A program made the translations under genes and the position numbers. Shown piece after piece: positions 17,566-27,011 of a DNA stretch of 49,768 nt (position 1 is its first letter; every line of letters starts with the position of its first letter). The DNA is from an uncultured Opitutales bacterium. Lineage in GTDB: Bacteria > Verrucomicrobiota > Verrucomicrobiia > Opitutales > Intestinicryptomonadaceae. The notes below the pieces were generated by a model. That model ran no database searches, was not told where the DNA came from, and saw only the letters and a program-made list of their open reading frames with translations. The DNA lies in NCBI GenBank assembly GCA_900545715.1, contig URAJ01000014.1:1-49768 (forward strand). Reading direction: 5' to 3'.

Positions 17566-17979
17566 ATGTGGCAGACTTATGCGCTTCTATCGGCATTCTT
17601 CGCCGCCCTTACCGCAATATTCGCCAAAGTCGGAGTTTCCTCCATAAACTCCAACCTAGCAACCGCTGTAAGGACTACCGTAATACTTATAATAACTTGG
17701 TTCGCGGCTTTGGCGTTCTCGGATTTATCGCAGATTAAGCGCATATCAGCAAGCTCGCTTCTATTCCTCATTCTCAGCGGCTGCACTACCGGACTTTCCT
17801 GGCTTTTCTACTTTAAGGCGCTCAAAATCTCCGACGCCTCAAAAGTCGCGCCGGTTGATAAGTTAAGCGTCGTTTTTACTGTCGTTCTGGCGTTCATTAT
17901 CCTCGGCGAACAGCCTTCCCTCAAAGTTATAGCCGGATGCTCCCTCATATTTATGGGCGCGCTCGCCATTCTCATTTGA
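17566..17979 (+). CDS. Half-size EamA (DMT-superfamily) transporter
   Basis: 137 residues with five hydrophobic segments. A single EamA unit reads MWQTYALLSAFFAALTAIFAK at the start, then LSGCTTGLSWLFYFKAL and SKVAPVDKLSVVFTVVLAF, the usual conserved words of the family, ending in a last helix (VIAGCSLIFMGALAIL). One unit per protein implies that the transporter works as a dimer. The substrate (metabolite or drug) cannot be told. Confidence 0.85.
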   Translation: MWQTYALLSAFFAALTAIFAKVGVSSINSNLATAVRTTVILIITWFAALAFSDLSQIKRISASSLLFLILSGCTTGLSWLFYFKALKISDASKVAPVDKLSVVFTVVLAFIILGEQPSLKVIAGCSLIFMGALAILI

Positions 17980-18390
17980 CGCGAATAAAAACGGCGCTCC
18001 CGTACTCAACCTACACCGCCGCTCTACCCGCAAACTACATTATACCCCCACCGTGCAACCTACGCCGCCAATACTACACCCGCAAAAGCGCCCCTTAACA
18101 ATTTTTCCATGACTAAATAATTAAGTTATAACTATATTTTTTATTTTTTGCTTTTTCTGTATCAACCGAATAAAGCTATTCATACTTTTAATTTTTTTGC
18201 TTAAAAGAAAGCATAGGCAATATCCGCCCCCCGTATGATAGCCTCTGTTCCGCATACCCGCGAATCTCCCCTTCCGCCTTCCATTACAAAAAGCTTTACA
18301 GAAATTTCTTTCAGTCGTATAAGGCTCGTAAAATAAAACTTCGTCGGTATATAATATCCGGCGTCACCTGAATGCTAAATCATAAAAAAT
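17980..18390. other. 411-bp intergenic region, A/T-rich, with possible galK promoter
   Basis: No coding frame of interest is present. Two similar phrases (CCTACACCGCC and CCTACGCCGCC, around 18010-18070) are repeated. A TATAAT hexamer at 18350-18355, about 36 bases before the galK start, is a credible -10 box, but the -35 is weak. Confidence 0.4.
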
Positions 18391-19545
18391 ATGAAATCCA
18401 CACTCGCCTCCTATTTTGAAAAAATATACGGCAAACCCGCCGAAGTTTTCGCACAAGCCCCCGGAAGAATTGAATTTATCGGAAACCATACCGACTACAA
18501 CGGCGGCTTTACAATGGGGGTTGCCATCGATAAAATCGTAATGGCAGCCCTCGCCAAGCGCGACGACGACAAACTTTGCTTCGCAAGCATCAGAACAGGC
18601 GAAAAAGTTTACGTCGATATCAACGACATTAAAAAACAAAATAAAGAACACAACTGGGTAAACTACCCTCTCGGCGTATTTAAATACCTGCTCGAAGCGG
18701 GCATGACCGCAAACTCGGGCTTCGACATGCTCGACATGAGCTCCGTTCCCCCGGGCGCCGGCCTCAGCTCCTCCGCTGCCATCGAGCTTTCCAGCGGATA
18801 CGCCATGTCAGCCCTCTACGGATTTGACGTCGACAAAAAAACTCTCGTGCGCATAGGCAGGCAAAGCGAAAACCTGTTTGTCGGCATGCCCTGCGGAATA
18901 CTCGACCAAGGCGTCTCAGGCTACGGTAAAGCCGACTCTCTCGTGTTCATCGACTGCCTCACGGAGGAATTCTCAAACTTCCCGCTTCCGCACAAATGCA
19001 GATTCTGGCTGTTCAACTCCACGAAAAAGCATGCACTCGTTGACGGCCTCTATGCCGAAAGGCATGCAGAATGCATGGAAGCCGCAAAAATTCTGTCCGA
19101 GGGCGGAAAAATGCGGTTGCTTCGCCACTTCACAATCTCCGACCTCGAAGCGGCTAAATCGAAAATGACTCAGAAAGTCTATAACCGCGCAAAGCACGTC
19201 ATCGAGGAAAACGAAAGAGTGCTAAAAGCCAAAGACCTGCTTCTACGCGGCGACATCACGGGCGTCGGAAAGCTCCTCAACGCCTCTCACGAAAGCTCTA
19301 AAACGCTCTTTGAAAACTCCTGCGAAGAACTCGACTTCCTCGTCGACACCGTATCAGGCATTGAGGGCGTATATGGCGCAAGGCTCACAGGCGGCGGCTT
19401 CGGCGGAGCAGTCATGGCGTTCACAGACGACACTTTCAGCCAAACACAGGCAAACGAAGTGTCGCAAATCTACGCCAAGAAATTCGGCAAACAGCCAATG
19501 ATATTTACATGCGCCTCGGGCGACGGCGCAAAAATCGTCCAGTAA
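18391..19545 (+). CDS. galK: Galactokinase
   Basis: 384 residues, the normal GHMP-kinase length. The galactokinase signature is APGRIEFIGNHTDYNGG near residue 24, the phosphate loop is PPGAGLSSSAAIELS near residue 122, and the C-terminal motif is RLTGGGFGGAVMAF. It phosphorylates galactose to galactose-1-phosphate in the cytoplasm. It opens a run with galE 39 bases downstream and a UDP-sugar pyrophosphorylase-like gene 3 bases after that. The start has no clear Shine-Dalgarno, as for many genes here. Confidence 0.95.
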   Translation: MKSTLASYFEKIYGKPAEVFAQAPGRIEFIGNHTDYNGGFTMGVAIDKIVMAALAKRDDDKLCFASIRTGEKVYVDINDIKKQNKEHNWVNYPLGVFKYLLEAGMTANSGFDMLDMSSVPPGAGLSSSAAIELSSGYAMSALYGFDVDKKTLVRIGRQSENLFVGMPCGILDQGVSGYGKADSLVFIDCLTEEFSNFPLPHKCRFWLFNSTKKHALVDGLYAERHAECMEAAKILSEGGKMRLLRHFTISDLEAAKSKMTQKVYNRAKHVIEENERVLKAKDLLLRGDITGVGKLLNASHESSKTLFENSCEELDFLVDTVSGIEGVYGARLTGGGFGGAVMAFTDDTFSQTQANEVSQIYAKKFGKQPMIFTCASGDGAKIVQ

Positions 19546-19584
19546 AACCGGCAAAACCTTTAACTTTAAACCATAATAGTAAAT

Positions 19585-20577
19585 ATGAATGTACTCGTCA
19601 TCGGCGGAGCAGGCTACATCGGCAGCCATTGCGTAAGACAGCTAATTGAAGCCGGGCACAACCCAATCGTGCTCGACAACCTCGTATACGGACACAGAGC
19701 CGCATTAAAAGAGGGCGTAAAGTTCTATAAGGGCAACCTCGAAGACAAAGAATTTGTCGGCAAAATACTCGACGCCGAAAAAATCGACATCGTCATGCAC
19801 TTTGCCGCTTTCATCAATGTTGGGGAATCGGTTAAGAACCCCATAAAATACTACCACAACAACCTCGCGGGCGTCATCAACCTCATCGAAACAATGATCG
19901 CCCACAACGTCAAAAAATTCGTGTTCTCTTCCACATGTGCCACATACGGAGTTCCAAAAAAACTCCCGCTCACGGAAGACCACCCGCAGCTGCCAATCAA
20001 TCCATACGGACAGACAAAACTCGACGTCGAAAACTTCTTGAAAGCGTGCGCAAGAGCCTATGGGTTGAGCTTTGTAGCGCTCAGATACTTCAACGCCTCC
20101 GGCGCCGCCGAAGACGGAACCATCGGCGAAGACCACACCCCGGAAACACACCTAATTCCCCTCACTATCTTCGCCGCAATGGGCAAGATTCCGTCCATTA
20201 ACGTGTTCGGACAAGACTACAACACACCCGACGGCACATGCCTGCGCGACTACATTCATGTTGACGACCTCTGCCGCGCGCACATCGCCGCTTTCAAAAA
20301 TCTCGAAATTCCCTCTTCGTGCTCTTTCTACAACCTCGGAACCGGCACCCCAAACTCGGTAAAGGAAATTATCAAGGGTGTCGAAGAAGTGACGGGCTTG
20401 AAAGTCCCTGTCGTGTACGGCGCGCGCCGCGAAGGCGACCCCGACGCCCTATACGCAAACTCACAAAAAGCCAAGACGGAACTAAACTGGAAAATAAAGT
20501 TCAACGACGTGCGCGAAATCATCGAAACCGCATGGCGCTGGCATAAAAACAATCCCAACGGCTTCCCAAAGGACTAA
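19585..20577 (+). CDS. galE: UDP-glucose 4-epimerase
   Basis: 330 residues of the extended short-chain dehydrogenase family. The NAD-binding motif is VIGGAGYIGSHC at the N-terminus, the catalytic residues are in FSSTCATYG and NPYGQTKLDVE (Tyr-x-x-x-Lys), and the C-terminal sugar-binding segment has YNLGTGTPNSVKE. It interconverts UDP-galactose and UDP-glucose and possibly the N-acetyl forms. It sits between galK and the UDPGP-type pyrophosphorylase, 3 bases before the latter, completing a galactose-to-UDP-glucose route. Confidence 0.95.
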   Translation: MNVLVIGGAGYIGSHCVRQLIEAGHNPIVLDNLVYGHRAALKEGVKFYKGNLEDKEFVGKILDAEKIDIVMHFAAFINVGESVKNPIKYYHNNLAGVINLIETMIAHNVKKFVFSSTCATYGVPKKLPLTEDHPQLPINPYGQTKLDVENFLKACARAYGLSFVALRYFNASGAAEDGTIGEDHTPETHLIPLTIFAAMGKIPSINVFGQDYNTPDGTCLRDYIHVDDLCRAHIAAFKNLEIPSSCSFYNLGTGTPNSVKEIIKGVEEVTGLKVPVVYGARREGDPDALYANSQKAKTELNWKIKFNDVREIIETAWRWHKNNPNGFPKD

Positions 20578-20580
20578 AAT

Positions 20581-22002
20581 ATGACTATCCAGGAAAAATT
20601 TTCCAACGCAGGCCAAAGCCAAGTATTTAAATTCTTCGATTCCCTCTCGGAAGAAGAAAAGAAAAGTTTGCTCGCGCAACTCGAACAGGTCGATCTCGGC
20701 GAGCTCAACACTCTGCTTGACGAACTTGTCTTCAAAACGCAAACAGCGGAATCTGGTATAGACTTCGCAAAGTTGTCTCCGGCACCCTTCACTCCCCTGC
20801 CGGAAGACAAGGCGTCCGACCCAGTATGGAAAGAGGCTAAGGAAATAGGAGAGGCCGCTATCCGCGCTGGAAGGCTCGCAGCGTTTGTCGTTGCCGGCGG
20901 ACAGGGCACGAGGCTCGGGTTTAACGCACCCAAGGGACTTTATAAAGTCTCCCCTGTAAAGCAAAAAAGCCTCTTACAAATATTCGCGGAAAAAATCCTT
21001 TCAGCCCAGCGCAAATACGGAGTAAAAATTCCGTGGCTTATTATGACAAGCCATATCAACAACGACGCAACACGCGCCTTCTTTGAAGAAAACAACTTCT
21101 TCGGCCTCGATAAAAACGACGTAATATTCTTTAAACAGGGCCTCATGCCCGCCGTGGACAAAAACGGCAAGATAATACTCGAACAAAAGGGTAAAATCGC
21201 CATGACCCCCGACGGACACGGCGGCTGCCTTCGCGGAATGTGCAGAAGCGGCGCTGTCGACGAACTCAAGCGCAGAGGAGTCGATTGCATAAGCTACTTC
21301 CAAGTTGACAACCCCCTCGTAAACATTATCGACCCATATTTCCTCGGCTTCCACATAAAGGGCGGCTCGGATATGTCCTCAAAAATGATACCAAAAGCAT
21401 ATCCGCTCGAAAAAGTCGGCCACTTCTGCCTGCTCGACGGCAAAACATGCGTCGTGGAATACTCCGACCTCCCCAAAGAATATCAAGAACGCCTCGATAA
21501 AAACGGCCAGCTCGAATTCCGCGCAGGAAGTGTCGCAATACATATACTCGACCGCAACTTCGTCGAAAAACTCGGCGGCTCGTCCGGCGGCGCTAAGCTT
21601 CCCTTCCACCGCGCAGACAAAAAAATCCCATTTGTGGACGACTCCGGAACGCAGGTAAAACCCGACAAGCCAAACGGAATAAAGTTTGAAATGTTTGTCT
21701 TTGACGCCCTCCCCATGGCTAAAAATCCGGTCATTATCGAAGGCGCGCGCGGTGACGAATTCTCGCCAGTGAAAAACGCAGAAGGTGTCGATTCGCCCGC
21801 AACCTGCAAAAACGACCAGAAAAAACAGGCCGCAAGATGGCTAAAAGCTGCCGGAGAAAATATCGAAACATCGGCCGACGGCGTGCCCGTATTCGATATC
21901 GAGATTTCGCCGCTCTTTGCAACCAATTGCGAAGACTTCGTCGCAAAATGGAAAGCTCTTGATAAAAAGCCGCAAATTAAAGACGGCTTGTACATAGAAT
22001 AA
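20581..22002 (+). CDS. UDPGP/UAP1-type UTP-sugar-1-phosphate uridylyltransferase
   Basis: 473 residues, the size of eukaryote-type UDP-N-acetylglucosamine and UDP-sugar pyrophosphorylases. The nucleotide loop is VVAGGQGTRLGFNAPKG near residue 102. Further family words are LIMTSHINNDATR, FFKQGLMPAVD, MTPDGHGGCLRGM and YFQVDNPLVN. The enzyme joins a sugar-1-phosphate to UTP. Its place directly behind galK and galE, with no galT in the window, suggests that it converts galactose-1-phosphate (or GlcNAc/GalNAc-1-phosphate) directly to the UDP-sugar. The family is firm; the substrate is inferred from context. A terminator follows the gene. Confidence 0.88.
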   Translation: MTIQEKFSNAGQSQVFKFFDSLSEEEKKSLLAQLEQVDLGELNTLLDELVFKTQTAESGIDFAKLSPAPFTPLPEDKASDPVWKEAKEIGEAAIRAGRLAAFVVAGGQGTRLGFNAPKGLYKVSPVKQKSLLQIFAEKILSAQRKYGVKIPWLIMTSHINNDATRAFFEENNFFGLDKNDVIFFKQGLMPAVDKNGKIILEQKGKIAMTPDGHGGCLRGMCRSGAVDELKRRGVDCISYFQVDNPLVNIIDPYFLGFHIKGGSDMSSKMIPKAYPLEKVGHFCLLDGKTCVVEYSDLPKEYQERLDKNGQLEFRAGSVAIHILDRNFVEKLGGSSGGAKLPFHRADKKIPFVDDSGTQVKPDKPNGIKFEMFVFDALPMAKNPVIIEGARGDEFSPVKNAEGVDSPATCKNDQKKQAARWLKAAGENIETSADGVPVFDIEISPLFATNCEDFVAKWKALDKKPQIKDGLYIE

Positions 22003-22025
22003 TCTAAAACAAACTTTAACAAGAG

Positions 22026-22054
22026 GCCGGGACTTTTTTGTCCCGGCTTTTTTA
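22026..22054 (+). terminator. Rho-independent terminator of the galK-galE-UDPGP operon
   Basis: GCCGGGAC (22026-22033) pairs perfectly with GTCCCGGC (22040-22047) around a T6 loop and is followed by seven T residues. Confidence 0.92.
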
Positions 22055-22144
22055 ATTTACAGTTAACTAAATTTTCATTCTTTTATTATTGAAGCTTAAA
22101 TATGGGTGAATATTTATACTTATGAAAAAGAATAGTATGCGCAT

Positions 22145-23683
22145 ATGAAAAAATTACCTGCACTTTTAACTACTTTAGTTGCCGCTAATAGCATTTTTGC
22201 AGCAGACCTTTCCTGGAATGGCAAATTTAACGATTCAAAAGAGTACAATTCAAATATCGTAAGAATAGATAAAGACGGAGTGTGGTCGCAAAACCAAAAG
22301 CCGACGGCGGCTGACAATATCGATATTTCCTACGATTACAATTCGTCCTCAGGACAAAATTTCTCATCGGTCATAACGGGGGAAACTTCCATAACGGCAA
22401 ACAATATGACATACAATATGAAAAATGTCGTATTCTCCGACAAGAACCAATGGGATAATTTCAACTCCCTATTGCTCCTCGGCTCCAACGCAAGGCTCGA
22501 CCTTTCAGGAAACCTTGAAATTAACATTCAAAAATCATCGTCCTTTTCAGGAGGATATATTTGGACGAGAATAAACTCATACGGCAATTCCGCAATAAAT
22601 GTAGGCGGAGACCTAATTGTAAATTCCGACGTAGAAAATAATTTCAGATTCTCACAAGAGGGGATTCAGAGCGGCCAAGTATCGGGATTTGATGTATATA
22701 TAGGTGGAAACCTCGTGAACAAAGGCAATACCAACTTCATATTTTCAAATTACTACTCGACTGTCGATGGTGTTGTACAGTCTGGAACGGGCATGTTAAA
22801 CCTTGCGGCAACCCCCATTGACGTCACAGGGAACGCTCCGGTTGACAGCGTGAAAATGACATTCGGCGGAATAGAGGGAACCGGCTCCATACTAATAACA
22901 AAACAATACAAATCCGACCTCACAAGCTCCAGAGAAGCATACAACGCCGCACCGGTAGATCTCACCTTCACAAATTCCGGAACAAGCACCTTCAAAGGCG
23001 CATTGCTCACAACCGACAACAACACCGGCAAACTAAATATACACATGGCGGGCGCGGAAAATTCGAGGCAAATTCTAAGAATCACAAGCAGCTCTACAAC
23101 TTCTTTCAATGAAGCCCAATCGTACTCAACAAAGAATGTTTCAAACGACGGCATCGGCAAAGTGACAGTTGGCTCGGGACGAATTGACATCGGAATGTTC
23201 AATGGCAAGAGCGCGGGCGACATATCCCTAAACGGCGGCAAGCTAAGCGCTATCGGCCTCGATTCCGAAGTCGGTACTCTCGCGGCAAACTCTCTCGTTT
23301 GGAGCGCAGGCACCTTAGTTGTTGACTTCTCGGAAAACGGCGCCGACCTCTTGCAACTCGCGGGCGCACTCTCAATTCTCGAATCGGCTACTCTCGAAAT
23401 ATCCGCAAGCGCCGCCGATTTGTTAGGCTGGGGCATATCCGAAGGCTCAAAATACACTATCATAACTTTCGACCCCAATTCCGGCATCTCGCAAGACGAT
23501 ATCAATTCAATTAAAATCAGCGCACAGTCCGGTATAGACGCTGAGCTCATAGCAATTCTCGACGAATCAAACAATATTTCCGGAATTGGACTGCAATTTG
23601 TTCAAGTACCGGAGCCGTCCACGTTTGCCGCAATATTTGCATTGGTAGCTGCCTTCGCGGCTTTCAGGCCAAGAAAGAGATAA
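22145..23683 (+). CDS. Secreted beta-rich autotransporter-like protein with PEP-CTERM tail
   Basis: 512 residues: a signal peptide (KKLPALLTTLVAANSIFAA), then a long Asn/Gly/Ser-rich region of short beta-strand repeats (SGNLEINIQ, VGGDLIVNS, IGGNLVNKG, LNGGKLSAIG), as in passenger-type beta-helix or beta-solenoid proteins. The C-terminus has the sorting signal VPEPSTFAAIFALVAAFAAF followed by the basic end RPRKR. PEP-CTERM tails are processed by exosortase, which anchors or exports the protein with extracellular polysaccharide. No exosortase is in the window. Similar word order in the protein at 33532 indicates paralogy. The ligand and role are unknown. Confidence 0.85.
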   Translation: MKKLPALLTTLVAANSIFAADLSWNGKFNDSKEYNSNIVRIDKDGVWSQNQKPTAADNIDISYDYNSSSGQNFSSVITGETSITANNMTYNMKNVVFSDKNQWDNFNSLLLLGSNARLDLSGNLEINIQKSSSFSGGYIWTRINSYGNSAINVGGDLIVNSDVENNFRFSQEGIQSGQVSGFDVYIGGNLVNKGNTNFIFSNYYSTVDGVVQSGTGMLNLAATPIDVTGNAPVDSVKMTFGGIEGTGSILITKQYKSDLTSSREAYNAAPVDLTFTNSGTSTFKGALLTTDNNTGKLNIHMAGAENSRQILRITSSSTTSFNEAQSYSTKNVSNDGIGKVTVGSGRIDIGMFNGKSAGDISLNGGKLSAIGLDSEVGTLAANSLVWSAGTLVVDFSENGADLLQLAGALSILESATLEISASAADLLGWGISEGSKYTIITFDPNSGISQDDINSIKISAQSGIDAELIAILDESNNISGIGLQFVQVPEPSTFAAIFALVAAFAAFRPRKR

Positions 23684-23702
23684 TTTAATTTTCATTTGTT
23701 TA

Positions 23703-23732
23703 AAGAGAGCCGTGCTCGGCTCTCTTTTTTTT
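23703..23732 (+). terminator. Rho-independent terminator after the first PEP-CTERM gene
   Basis: The stem AGAGAGCCG pairs with CGGCTCTCT across a TGCT loop, followed by eight or more T residues. Confidence 0.9.
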
Positions 23733-24014
23733 TGGCCTTGAAGTTTGCCAATTATATAATGTGAATGGCGCGTTTTTATATTTCGCCCCAATCTAACGTT
23801 AGAGCCCTTCACCGCAGGCCGATTTACTTTCTCTGCGCGTAAATATTTTTATAAGTCAGCGGACTTTTTGTAGAATTTATTTGAAGCCTAATGCCTACAC
23901 TAAGATTTTGAAACATTTCCACGCACTTCAAATTCTAATCTCCGCTAAATCCATATATAAAAACTGATTCTTTCCACTATAAAAATACGCTGCTTACTCG
24001 AAAGAAAAGAAACG

Positions 24015-24050
24015 CAAAAAAAGAGCCGCCAGATTGTGGCGGCTTTTTCT
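24015..24050. terminator. Bidirectional Rho-independent terminator
   Basis: AGCCGCC (24024-24030) pairs with GGCGGCT (24038-24044), with an A-tract on the left and a T-tract on the right, so it works in both directions. It ends the minus-strand gene at 24065. The stretch 23733-24014 holds no gene I can see. It does contain the 12-bp palindrome TCTAACGTTAGA at 23792-23803. Confidence 0.8.
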
Positions 24051-24064
24051 TATCAGAAATATCG

Positions 24065-25609
24065 CTATTTTTGCTCCTCAGTTTCCTTTGGGGCGTCTTC
24101 CAAGTGAACTATAAGGCCTTCGTTTATCAAGTCGTTCGACAGCAACTGCACGGATTTCTTGGTCATTCTAACGCGCGGCTTTATCTTTGCGGCGCGGTCG
24201 CGGGCAGTAAGATCCATAAGTTCGCGGAACAGGCCGTCCACCATATACACAGCCTTAGCCCTCTTGCCCTCGGGAATCTTTGCCTTAGCCTTTTCCGACA
24301 GAAATACTATAAACATCTTGTCGTCGCGCGGATGCTTACCCCATATGCAATCTTCACCCATGTGGGCAGTCGGGCTGTCGTAGCTCTTCTTTTCGGCGTC
24401 CCACTTGCGCTCAGATAAGGGAGTATTGTTCATATTCTCCCATGTCGGGATTGCCTTGAAAAGTTTTAGCCGCGCGGGAATTTCCCTTATAAATCTATAA
24501 TTCGGCGAATTTATTGTGCCACCGGCCCTGCCGTACCAGCACGTCCACGAACCGTTTATAGCCGCTGAAACCGATTCGGCAAGCATTCTGCCAGTATCGG
24601 ATATATTGGGAGTCGAAGATCCAACGTGCGCATGGTCGTAGCCGCCTTCCTGTATGCGCTTGTCCGAAACAAACGCGTCGCCGTCGCCTTCCTGCCACAA
24701 AAAGTCGAACTTGTAGCCCTCCATGCCGCGCGTTTTCATCTTCTCAACAAGTTCAGGCGTGAGCTTTTTTATCCAGCCCTCGTAAAGCTTGTACGGCTCC
24801 GACATCATCTTTATATTGGGATTAATCTTCGCGCCTTCCGACCTAAGCTTGTTATAATAGGCAAGCTTGCCTTCCGAGTATGTCTCGTACTCGTGGGTGC
24901 AGCCCTTGAAAGGTATGCTGCTGTCTTTGCCTGTCCAATACGCGAGCGAAACCTCCTTGCCCTGCGCCTTGTGTATGTCCTTTACTTCCGGCTTTGGCGG
25001 CAGACGAAAATTTCCGCTCGGATGGGGGACGTCCCACGTAAAACCCGCAAAGCTAAAATCGGGATTCACCTTATTTATGCGCTTTATGCGCGCCATCATT
25101 CGCCCGACAATGTCGTCTATCACTTTCTGCTGCTGGAAGTCGAGCGTCAACGAACGCTGGTTGGGCGGGACAAACCAAGACGAAGCCATATTGTACGGGA
25201 ACTCCTTATCGTGGTATATCACCACGTAATGGGACTGTATATCGTCTATTTCCTTCTGGGAATATTTCTTGTCGTAATCCATCATACGCAGGCGCGCGCC
25301 GAACTCGGGATCCTCAATGAAAAAGCTCATGCCCTTCGCCTGAGGAAGCTTCTCCATTCCACTGCGGTAGACAACGTGCGTATGCCCCATCTGGCGCGCA
25401 TAGTCGAGCACGTCGGAATTTGTGTCGCTCGACCAGCATATTCCAAAAAAGTTTCTGTAATCGGATAAGTCGTATTTCAAGCTTTCCGTTTTTTCACAGC
25501 TATTATCGCTCTTCTGCTGCTCTTCCCCATAGACGCAGCCACAATACAGCGCCATAGAAAATAGCGCGGCAACCGCTCTCCTTCCCATATGTAAACTGAA
25601 ATATTTCAT
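24065..25609 (-). CDS. Secreted protein of unknown function, probable TIM-barrel glycoside-hydrolase-like
   Basis: 514 residues from the ATG at 25609 (AAGAGA just upstream). A signal peptide (GRRAVAALFSMALYCGCVYG) is followed by a large soluble domain. I do not recognise a named family. Segments such as FFGICWSSDTNSDVLDYARQ, FAGFTWDVPHPSGNF, INPNIKMMSEPYK and MEGYKFDFLWQEGDGDAF resemble the strand-end acidic residues of alpha-amylase- or GH-like TIM barrels (the D in KFDFLW would be the nucleophile position), so a glycan-active enzyme is a reasonable guess. It is a single minus-strand gene, divergent from the capsid cluster 192 bases away. Confidence 0.6.
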   Translation of the reverse strand: MKYFSLHMGRRAVAALFSMALYCGCVYGEEQQKSDNSCEKTESLKYDLSDYRNFFGICWSSDTNSDVLDYARQMGHTHVVYRSGMEKLPQAKGMSFFIEDPEFGARLRMMDYDKKYSQKEIDDIQSHYVVIYHDKEFPYNMASSWFVPPNQRSLTLDFQQQKVIDDIVGRMMARIKRINKVNPDFSFAGFTWDVPHPSGNFRLPPKPEVKDIHKAQGKEVSLAYWTGKDSSIPFKGCTHEYETYSEGKLAYYNKLRSEGAKINPNIKMMSEPYKLYEGWIKKLTPELVEKMKTRGMEGYKFDFLWQEGDGDAFVSDKRIQEGGYDHAHVGSSTPNISDTGRMLAESVSAAINGSWTCWYGRAGGTINSPNYRFIREIPARLKLFKAIPTWENMNNTPLSERKWDAEKKSYDSPTAHMGEDCIWGKHPRDDKMFIVFLSEKAKAKIPEGKRAKAVYMVDGLFRELMDLTARDRAAKIKPRVRMTKKSVQLLSNDLINEGLIVHLEDAPKETEEQK

Positions 25610-25801
25610 TCTCTTACAATACCGCACCCCGACTTCCCTTCAAGCCATATATACCCCCATTATTTTAAACAGTTTAATTTATTCCAGACCCGCTATCCGC
25701 GCAATATTTAAAGGCACTCAAAAATTCCAAAAATTTTGGGCCAATCCAAACTTCCCAAAGTAAATTTGCGATCTTCTCAAAAATGCGATATTGTGGAACT
25801 C

Positions 25802-26980
25802 ATGAACACGCAACCCGTATCGACAAACGCTTATTCGCGCATCGAAGGCCGGCGAATAAACACGATAAGAAACCTCCGCCCGGAGACGCTGTCCCGCGCA
25901 CTCGAAGCTTTTGAAAACGGCCGACCCGCCGCAGCCGCAAGAATATTTGAGGCAATACTTGCCCGCGACGACGCAATCTGCGGCCTCAACCTAAAACGCA
26001 AAAAGTCAATATCGCGCCTCGACTTTGAAATCGTACCCCTCGAAGACTCCCCCAAAGCGGTTCAACACCAGCGCACCCTAAAAAATTTTTACTCGACACT
26101 CCAAGCGGGCTCATACGGCGACCTCGATAAAAAAGGAGGCATCCGCCTGCTAATAAGCCAAATGATGGATTGCGTCGGAATGAAATACAGCATCCATAAA
26201 GTCGAGTTTCAAAACGACAACGGCACCGTCAAAGGCATTTTCACGCAATATCCCCTGTGGCTTTTTGAAAATACCCAAAAGCGCCTTAGAATCCTCGACC
26301 GCGAAGGGCAGCTAACCGACGGAAGGGAGCTCGACCCGGACGAATGGCTGATTGCCTGCGGCGACGGGCTTATGTTCGCATCGTCAATCGCCTATCTATT
26401 TAAACAACTGCCGCTCAAAGACTGGCTCATCTACTGCGAACGCAACGGAATGCCCGGCATAAAAGCTAAAACCGACGCATTCCCCGGAACCCCACAATGG
26501 GAAAATGTATGCGAAGCCGTGCGCGAATTCGGGGCGGAATTCCACGCAGTGTTCTCTGAAGGAACGGAAATGGACGCGATAGACGTTTCAACCCGCGGAG
26601 AGCTCCCCTATCCGGCGCTGATTGAAAGGGTTGACAGAATGATGAGCGCCCTTTGGCGCGGAAGCGACCTGTCCACATTCAGCGCAACCGACAGCGTGGG
26701 CGCAAGCATGCAATGGTACGAAGAAACTCTCATAGAGGAGGACGACGCCTCCAATATTGCCGAAACCCTCAACAGAAAAATCGACGCCCTCGTAATAAAA
26801 CTCGCCCACGGCGATTCCGTGCCGCTCGCAAAATTCAGGCTGAAACTCCCGGACTACGAAGAGCGCAAGCACGAGCTTGAAATCATAGAGAGGCTCTGCG
26901 CAATCGGCTTAAAGCCCGACCCGCTCGAACTCGCGCGGCAATTCGCTTTTCCACTCTCTGAAACCCATTCGGAAACCTAA
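25802..26980 (+). CDS. Phage portal protein, Mu gp29-like (DUF935)
   Basis: 392 residues from the ATG at 25802 (the frame is open to 25736 but without similarity). Conserved parts of the DUF935 portal family are ILARDDAICGLNLKRKKSI near the N-terminus, GMKYSIHKVEF and YPLWLFENTQKRLRI in the middle, YCERNGMPGIKAKT, and the LSTFSATDSVGASMQ segment followed by a C-terminal region ending in FAFPLSETHSET. Portal proteins form the dodecameric DNA gate at one capsid vertex. It is the first gene of the capsid cluster. The terminase gene that normally precedes it in Mu-like phages is absent; upstream is a divergent chromosomal gene. Confidence 0.82.
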   Translation: MNTQPVSTNAYSRIEGRRINTIRNLRPETLSRALEAFENGRPAAAARIFEAILARDDAICGLNLKRKKSISRLDFEIVPLEDSPKAVQHQRTLKNFYSTLQAGSYGDLDKKGGIRLLISQMMDCVGMKYSIHKVEFQNDNGTVKGIFTQYPLWLFENTQKRLRILDREGQLTDGRELDPDEWLIACGDGLMFASSIAYLFKQLPLKDWLIYCERNGMPGIKAKTDAFPGTPQWENVCEAVREFGAEFHAVFSEGTEMDAIDVSTRGELPYPALIERVDRMMSALWRGSDLSTFSATDSVGASMQWYEETLIEEDDASNIAETLNRKIDALVIKLAHGDSVPLAKFRLKLPDYEERKHELEIIERLCAIGLKPDPLELARQFAFPLSETHSET

Positions 26981-27011
26981 GCCACACAATCGCAAGACGA
27001 CCCGAAAAAAA

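Noticed and set aside
23792..23803. TCTAACGTTAGA palindrome as an operator
   Set aside because: It lies between two convergent terminators with no promoter nearby, so a regulatory role is unlikely.
25736..25801. N-terminal extension of the portal protein
   Set aside because: The 22 extra codons show no similarity to portal proteins, and the start at 25802 fits the family better.
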